The position numbers and the translations under genes are program-made. The notes under the pieces were generated by a model that was not told where the DNA came from, ran no database searches, and saw only the letters and a list, made by a program, of their open reading frames with translations. This document shows positions 59,245 to 64,000 of a stretch of 64,000 nucleotides of DNA, piece by piece. Every line of letters starts with the position of its first letter. Position 1 is the stretch's first letter. The stretch covers positions 40,504,742 to 40,568,741 of the forward strand of contig NC_135014.1 in the NCBI RefSeq assembly GCF_051020955.1, given 5' to 3'. The DNA comes from Megalopta genalis (lineage: Eukaryota; Arthropoda; Insecta; Hymenoptera; Halictidae).

Positions 59245-59444
59245 CATACTTATTCGAAATTGAAAACCATTTCTTCTTTTGCATCCTACTTCTGGTTCGA
59301 AGTCTTTGAGCTGGAATCCCAAGACGCATCCTGCACTGGCGATGGAAGTGAATTTCGGTCCTTTGAGCCCGTCAGCTGCCATCGATATACACTGTAAAGA
59401 CCGGATATCAATCCCGTGAGGTATTTTCCCATGATTTACACATC
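59245..59444 (-). other. Exon-like open segment
   Basis: On the minus strand, GGAGTTTTTTTTAG at about 59445 looks like an acceptor. The following frame reads CVNHGKIPHGIDIRSLQCIS ... GPKFTSIASAGCVLGFQLKD ... VGCKRRNGFQFR to a possible donor GTATGT near 59247. Plus-strand frames are open over part of the same DNA, so the strand is uncertain. The protein is not recognised. Confidence 0.22.
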
Positions 59445-59579
59445 TAAAAAAAACTCCTCTTAGCATCACAAAGTACTTATGATATCATTGTATAATTTGA
59501 AATATTGCAAAGTCAACTGCTCATTATTTGCGTTTGAAGCAGAGCAGTTCAAATAATAATAATTTTTAAACGATGTACT

Positions 59580-59845
59580 TTGTTACGGGCAAAATGTCAT
59601 ACTTGCGGAGAAAATCAATTTGCTTTTTACATATTTTGTAAATTCGTACGTTCTAAAATAAACGCTGCTCATTATGTATTTTTTCATCATCAAAAAACAT
59701 TAACACAGAATCAAAATGGTTTAAGTAATTACACCGAAACTGAAATCTTATATCATAGTGATTGCTACCTTTACCCTTTTGTATCCTCAAAGTCCAAATA
59801 AACTTTATATTATTCGTAGACATCGCTTTAAAAAAGAATTTTTAA
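59580..59845. other. Unrecognised 73-codon frame and AT-rich DNA
   Basis: A frame at 59580-59801 with two Cys and three His residues but no recognisable motif; probably chance. Confidence 0.2.
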
Positions 59846-59849
59846 ATTA

Positions 59850-60432
59850 GATCAAAGAATAGTGTCACTATAGAAATTAATTTCTAAACCTGATCAAAAA
59901 TTTGTGTGCTTACAAAAAATGAATTTCTAAGACAGATCGAAGAATAGCGTCACGATAGAAATTAATTTCTAAACCTGATCAAGGAATACAATAAGTTCTC
60001 CCTAATTGACACTCAGATTGTGCACAAAGTGGGCAATTTGGGAAGAGGAGATATGATTATTCGAGCCTTGCGATTCGTTTTTGCAATTACCGATTGTCAT
60101 CTATAAAAACGAGCCGCTAGGCTCGAATAATCGTATCTTTTCTTCCAAAATTGACCATTTTTGTGCACAATCTGTGAGCGTCAATTAGGGAAAATTTACT
60201 GTACTGTCGCTATGAAAACAAATATCTAAATCTGTCCAAAAAATAGTGTCAATAGAACAATGAATGAAACATTGAAACTAAACTTAAAAAACTAAACTAA
60301 ACTTTATCAAAAAAAATGTGCGCCTATAAAAATTAATTTCTAAACATGATAAAAAAAAACAGTGTGCTTATAAAAATTTTCTGTACCCGGTCAAAAAACA
60401 GTGTATCGATAAAAATTAATTTTTAGTGTCAC
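59850..60432 (+). repeat. 42-43-bp tandem array split by a MITE
   Basis: Units of the form gatcaaagaatagtgtcact followed by atagaaattaatttctaaac recur at about 59850, 59894, 59937 and 59979, and more diverged between 60204 and 60432. The fourth unit is interrupted by the MITE at 59989-60201. Confidence 0.8.
59989..60201. mobile_element. CAGTAAATT TA-flanked MITE, complete
   Basis: 213 bp between TA dinucleotides. Left end CAATAAGTTCTCCCTAATTG; right end, read inward, CAGTAAATTTTCCCTAATTG. The arms form a long hairpin. Removing it and one TA restores a tandem unit, which confirms the boundaries and a TA target duplication, typical of Tc1/mariner-type MITEs. Confidence 0.9.
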
Positions 60433-62440
60433 ATTTCGTTTTTTACACTTCATATCAAAATTAAAACATTTGTATTATCTAAAATCTTCACCCTCCATTC
60501 GAAACAGCAGTTTTCTATTTAAATAACGTTTGAACTATTTCGTCCGTAAGTAATTTCCAGTGCTCAAGTGCCGTTTTTATCGATCGAATTATTCCGATTT
60601 ACGGTAACAGAGCTACAAACACGAAAAGCAATATGAAATTATTGGACTCCTAAGATACGCTGATATAAATTGATAGTTATGGAGTAGTAAGATCGATGGG
60701 AAGCGCATACAACCCACCACCATCTGTATTCAATATTAATGGACACGGTAAGTGATCGATAGACACATTAGCCCGTCGTTCTCGAAAGCAGGCGCGCTGG
60801 ACCAATTTTCACATTGAAATTTTTCGGAAACGAACTACCGCGCGAACAAATTTCATTTTGTTCTTTCAAATCGTTTCCTGTATTTTCTCCGTTTTTCCAA
60901 CGCGGAACTACCTTTTGTTCCAAGCTTGGCCAGACGCTGTTGATACACAGGGTAGATTAAAAAAGTTCTCGCCGTTCTTTTAATACGCAATGCTTGAATG
61001 CCACTATTCTTACGGATATTGTATTTTCGTGGAAATAGTTTCGTTGCGCGGTCCAAATATTTCCGTTGATAATTTTAGTTTCGAGAAGCATTCTTGGTAG
61101 CCGCGTTCTCTGACGCCCCGGCTCAACTTTTTCGGATGACTTGCGAGAAATCTCGCGCTACCGTAATTAATCAAAACGAAAATTCTCAAAGCTGCATATT
61201 CGGGGACGATGAGTGATGGCGTCGTTTGCACAAGCCTCTGCGATTCTGTGAATTAAAATCAATGTAATCTAGTCGTCGATGATGCAGTTTCGAAAAAGGT
61301 ATCAAGATTTCAACGCTATAAAATGTTTCTCATTGCTGCAGCAATGTTTTGTAATCGAGATATTTATTAATGCACTGCAGCAACGAGTCAGACTCGTGAT
61401 GAAAACTTTATACATAATCTACTAAATACACTTACCGACGAATATTCACATTTGATATTTTATTATATATTATATATTTGTATTATATACTTTTATTTAT
61501 ATATTGTATATTTATATATTATATCTTGTTAAATTGAATGTACATATTACAGTAAAGCATGTAACACGGTGTTTATATTACAGTATTGTCTTACTTAGTG
61601 CATGTGACAAATAAAAGAAATAATAAACATGGAAAATAAATTTTTAAATAAAAATTAAAAATTAAAATCTTATGAAAAAGTAAAATTCATATTTGCGTTG
61701 ACACGGTACAAATTTTTATCCTACGTTAAGTAGGTTCATTACACTCAGGAATATGCATCGGTGCAACGCGTTCCTTATCTTTTGTCGGTATGTACACGTA
61801 TGAATGTTATTGATTTCTTCGAAATCGGAACAAAATTTGATTCTTCTGTCATCAAAATCTAGGAATGGAAGTAAAGAAACAGGAATTGTTTCGTGTATCG
61901 ACGAAAATGATTAAATTGTAATTTAGAAATTACAACTCAAGGGGAATTATTACGGATGAAAGAAGAGACCGTAATGCATGAGTTTAAGTGTTAGGTAGAA
62001 ATTAAAGAATCACGATTCAGTATGGGACAATTTGTTGCATCGCAACATTGCAATGCATAGTAAAAATTATCCTCAACTGATTTGGTTTTTCAAATAATTA
62101 AATTTATATTTCCAATACTTACACGAAACTAATTAGTAGAGTCCGATCAATTTATACAATATTCATTGCTTGTATTATGTGTTGACTGCGAAATTCACGT
62201 TTATGTAAAAATATCTAAAGAAGCAATAAAGAAGCAAGATCGTATTTTTATTCTTAGAATAATCGTGTTAGGTTTCGTTCAATTTCATAGATACTATGCA
62301 GGTGTTTAAACATTTGTATACCAGACAGATGCGTACAATTTTGTAGCCTAACTGTGACTATAAACTTTCAGCGTTGAATTTCTGTTAACCAAGCCTTCTA
62401 TAAATAAACTTTATTCCACATCTTGCACCTTATGTGTTTC
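60433..62440. other. Unannotated DNA with a GC-richer patch
   Basis: 60690-61250 is CpG-richer with minus-strand frames of 67 and 73 codons, not recognisable. 61440-61530 is a TATAT-rich run. No elements were seen. Confidence 0.35.
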
Positions 62441-62448
62441 TGCGTAAA

Positions 62449-62571
62449 AGGAACTATCCTGGCGGTTACAAGATACCTTGCAAATGAACGAAGGAACTAC
62501 ACCGTTGTTCATAAAGTTTTAATACCGGGAAAATATGAATCGATAAAAGTGGAGCAGTTACTCGTCTTTTG
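62449..62571 (+). other. Weak exon-like open segment
   Basis: Part of a 78-codon frame: GTILAVTRYLANERRNYTVV ... PGKYESIKVEQLLVFCK, ending at TTTTGCAAG|GTATCA, a possible donor. The upstream AG at 62448 has a poor pyrimidine tract. The composition is protein-like, but the protein is not recognised and no partner exon was found. Confidence 0.2.
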
Positions 62572-62580
62572 CAAGGTATC
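62472..62580. repeat. 13-bp perfect inverted repeat
   Basis: GATACCTTGCAAA at 62472-62484 and its complement at 62568-62580, 83 bp apart. It overlaps the exon-like frame. It could allow a long-looped hairpin; no element was recognised. Confidence 0.6.
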
Positions 62581-62659
62581 ATTTTGCTATTTAGTATCTA
62601 TTAGAAGCTCGATCTCAAAGGCGTTCCTACTGCAATCACTGTCACAATTTCTCATCTAA

Positions 62660-63494
62660 TACGTGCATAATATCGAGTGATTCGCTTTCAGGTGGTTTTC
62701 CTTTAATATTAGAAAATTAATTTGTTTTAATTGAAGCTTTTAACGTCGCATTAACTGCATTTGTTAGAATATTCAGCTGATTTATGGATTTTGCATTAAA
62801 TGAATTCGTATGATTTTTATGTATGAAAATGAACGTAAGAATTTTTGTCACCGTTCTTACAATTGAATAGTCTGTGTATATTAATTAAATAAATATTATA
62901 ATTCATGGCGAAATTACCAAATTGCGAGAATGGTGACAACAATGTTTGCTTTTCATTTTCAGATATAAATCAAACAAATTTACATGAAAGTTATGAATCA
63001 ACAGAGATTGGCTGAATTATAATATTTATTAAATTATTATATTACGTAAATATTATTATTAAATATAACGAAATTTCGGAAATTAATTGTACTAATTGAT
63101 GAAACAGATATCTAAAGTTATCTTTAATAATTACGAGTCACTGTCTCTAGTTTTACTCAGCCCGCATTGTAATACATATTTGTTATTATTCGTACGAAAA
63201 TTATATGTAATTTGTACAATATTTCTACATGAAAATTCAACGAATGATATAGGATTTTCCAAAAATAAATATGATAAATGTATATGAAATATGCATCCCG
63301 CTGTTGCATATAACGTGCTCAACAAATATATAAAATGAATGAAGTATGCAAAATGTGAGAAGCAAATTACGGATGGTTGAAGCCATTTCAACAAGCGAAA
63401 TTTTCCAGGTATCCTTTTTTTGTAAAGTTTTCTGTAAAAGTTTGCTGTTACATAAGTATTCCCAGTCGAATATAATAAATTCCAATATTGGACA
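62660..63494. other. AT-rich DNA
   Basis: Frames at 63096-63520 on both strands are AT-driven and unrecognised. No repeats. Confidence 0.4.
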
Positions 63495-63510
63495 CGCGCG
63501 CGCGCGCGCG
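63495..63510. repeat. (CG)8 dinucleotide run
   Basis: Sixteen bases of alternating C and G preceded by ACA, a potential Z-DNA-forming tract in otherwise AT-rich DNA. It is unusual because CpG runs are normally depleted by methylation-driven decay. Confidence 0.95.
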
Positions 63511-64000
63511 TTATTGCCATATTATTATCAGTTTAATAAAACGGTTGGTCTGCAAAGTATTGGCATTTCGAGGTCCTGTAATCGATTTTCGGTAAACATG
63601 CGTTCAATTTTCATGGACTAAAACAGTATATGCAATTGAAGTATCCATAAAAATAGGCTAGTTTTCAAAATAACCTTATAAAATGTTCAGTTAATCGATG
63701 TAGTGTTCTTGATGATAATATAAAAACGAGTTCTTTTTTTTATAAATCACAGAATCAGAAATGTTAACACCGACTTGAGGAAGAGATCAATCATCCCCAA
63801 ACGTTGCGGATAATTTTTTGGCAATTTCTGTTGTTTTTTTTATCGATCAGAGTATTAGGAGTTATTCCAATGCTTCGTTATGCTACTTAAATCGTTTTAC
63901 AATTTTTACGTAACAACAAGGTTGCCTATTATTTTGTATTATTTTATATTATTTTTGTAGATATTGTTGACTCCTCTATCATAATTGTCTAATATATTAA
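63511..64000. other. Unannotated AT-rich DNA
   Basis: No recognisable feature to the end of the window. Confidence 0.45.

Noticed and set aside
1..64000. TTAGG telomeric arrays, 5S/U6 genes, known microRNA seeds
   Set aside because: I looked for these by eye on both strands and found none; weak or diverged RNA genes could still be missed without a covariance search.

Overview
The window reads as AT-rich nuclear DNA of an insect, most probably a hymenopteran (bee, ant or wasp). The reasons are the AT-rich background broken by CpG-rich blocks, the abundance of mariner, hAT-like, piggyBac and TA-flanked CAGGGTGTCCC elements, and the absence of any compact gene layout. The taxon is an inference from repeat types, not from a recognised gene. 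No complete host gene can be supported. The longest open frames are either low-complexity artefacts in polypyrimidine tracts or short frames of 60 to 145 codons. The window is best described as a large intron or intergenic region packed with non-autonomous transposons.

Layout. 1-8.7 kb: a piggyBac MITE (1170-1451), a CpG-rich block (2.66-3.37 kb), a near-perfect Tc1-like palindrome (3734-4094), a 29-bp tandem repeat (7.0 kb) and a TTAA-flanked element (8172-8705). 9-19.3 kb: several roughly 200-bp hAT-like MITEs with terminal TAGACTGCGG and 8-bp target duplications, a (TA)35 run joined to a MITE fragment, a GA-rich minisatellite, and a 499-bp hAT-like element (18796-19294). 21-28 kb: AT-rich DNA with a 1.7-kb-spaced duplicated segment and a decayed tandem array of about 178-bp period (23.28-24.05 kb). 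28.5-35.3 kb: TA-flanked elements, two LTR-like segments, a 1951-bp fold-back element and a mariner 5' fragment. 38.1-44 kb: two piggyBac-like deletion derivatives that keep transposase C-terminal fragments, a mariner derivative that keeps its last codons, a further TTAA element, a 21-bp heptad-coding minisatellite, and a second piggyBac MITE that reads identical to the first but lies in the opposite orientation. 45-49 kb: a 445-bp palindromic MITE and two large CT-rich tracts. 49.3-53.3 kb: a Tc1-like end and a 1544-bp fold-back element carrying arrays of TCAAGGTCA, the binding motif of FTZ-F1/NR5A and ERR nuclear receptors. 57.5-62.6 kb: three weak exon-like segments, a short fold-back MITE, and a 42-bp tandem array split by a MITE insertion.

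There is no operon-like cooperation to describe. What links the features is transposition: at least six TTAA-targeted insertions, four complete or nearly complete TA-flanked inverted-repeat elements sharing a CAGGGTGTCCC-type end, and seven or more 8-bp-duplicating MITEs. The most notable observations are the identical piggyBac MITE pair, which implies recent mobilisation, the nuclear-receptor half-site array inside a fold-back element, and a spliced-gene-like first exon inside the larger fold-back element.
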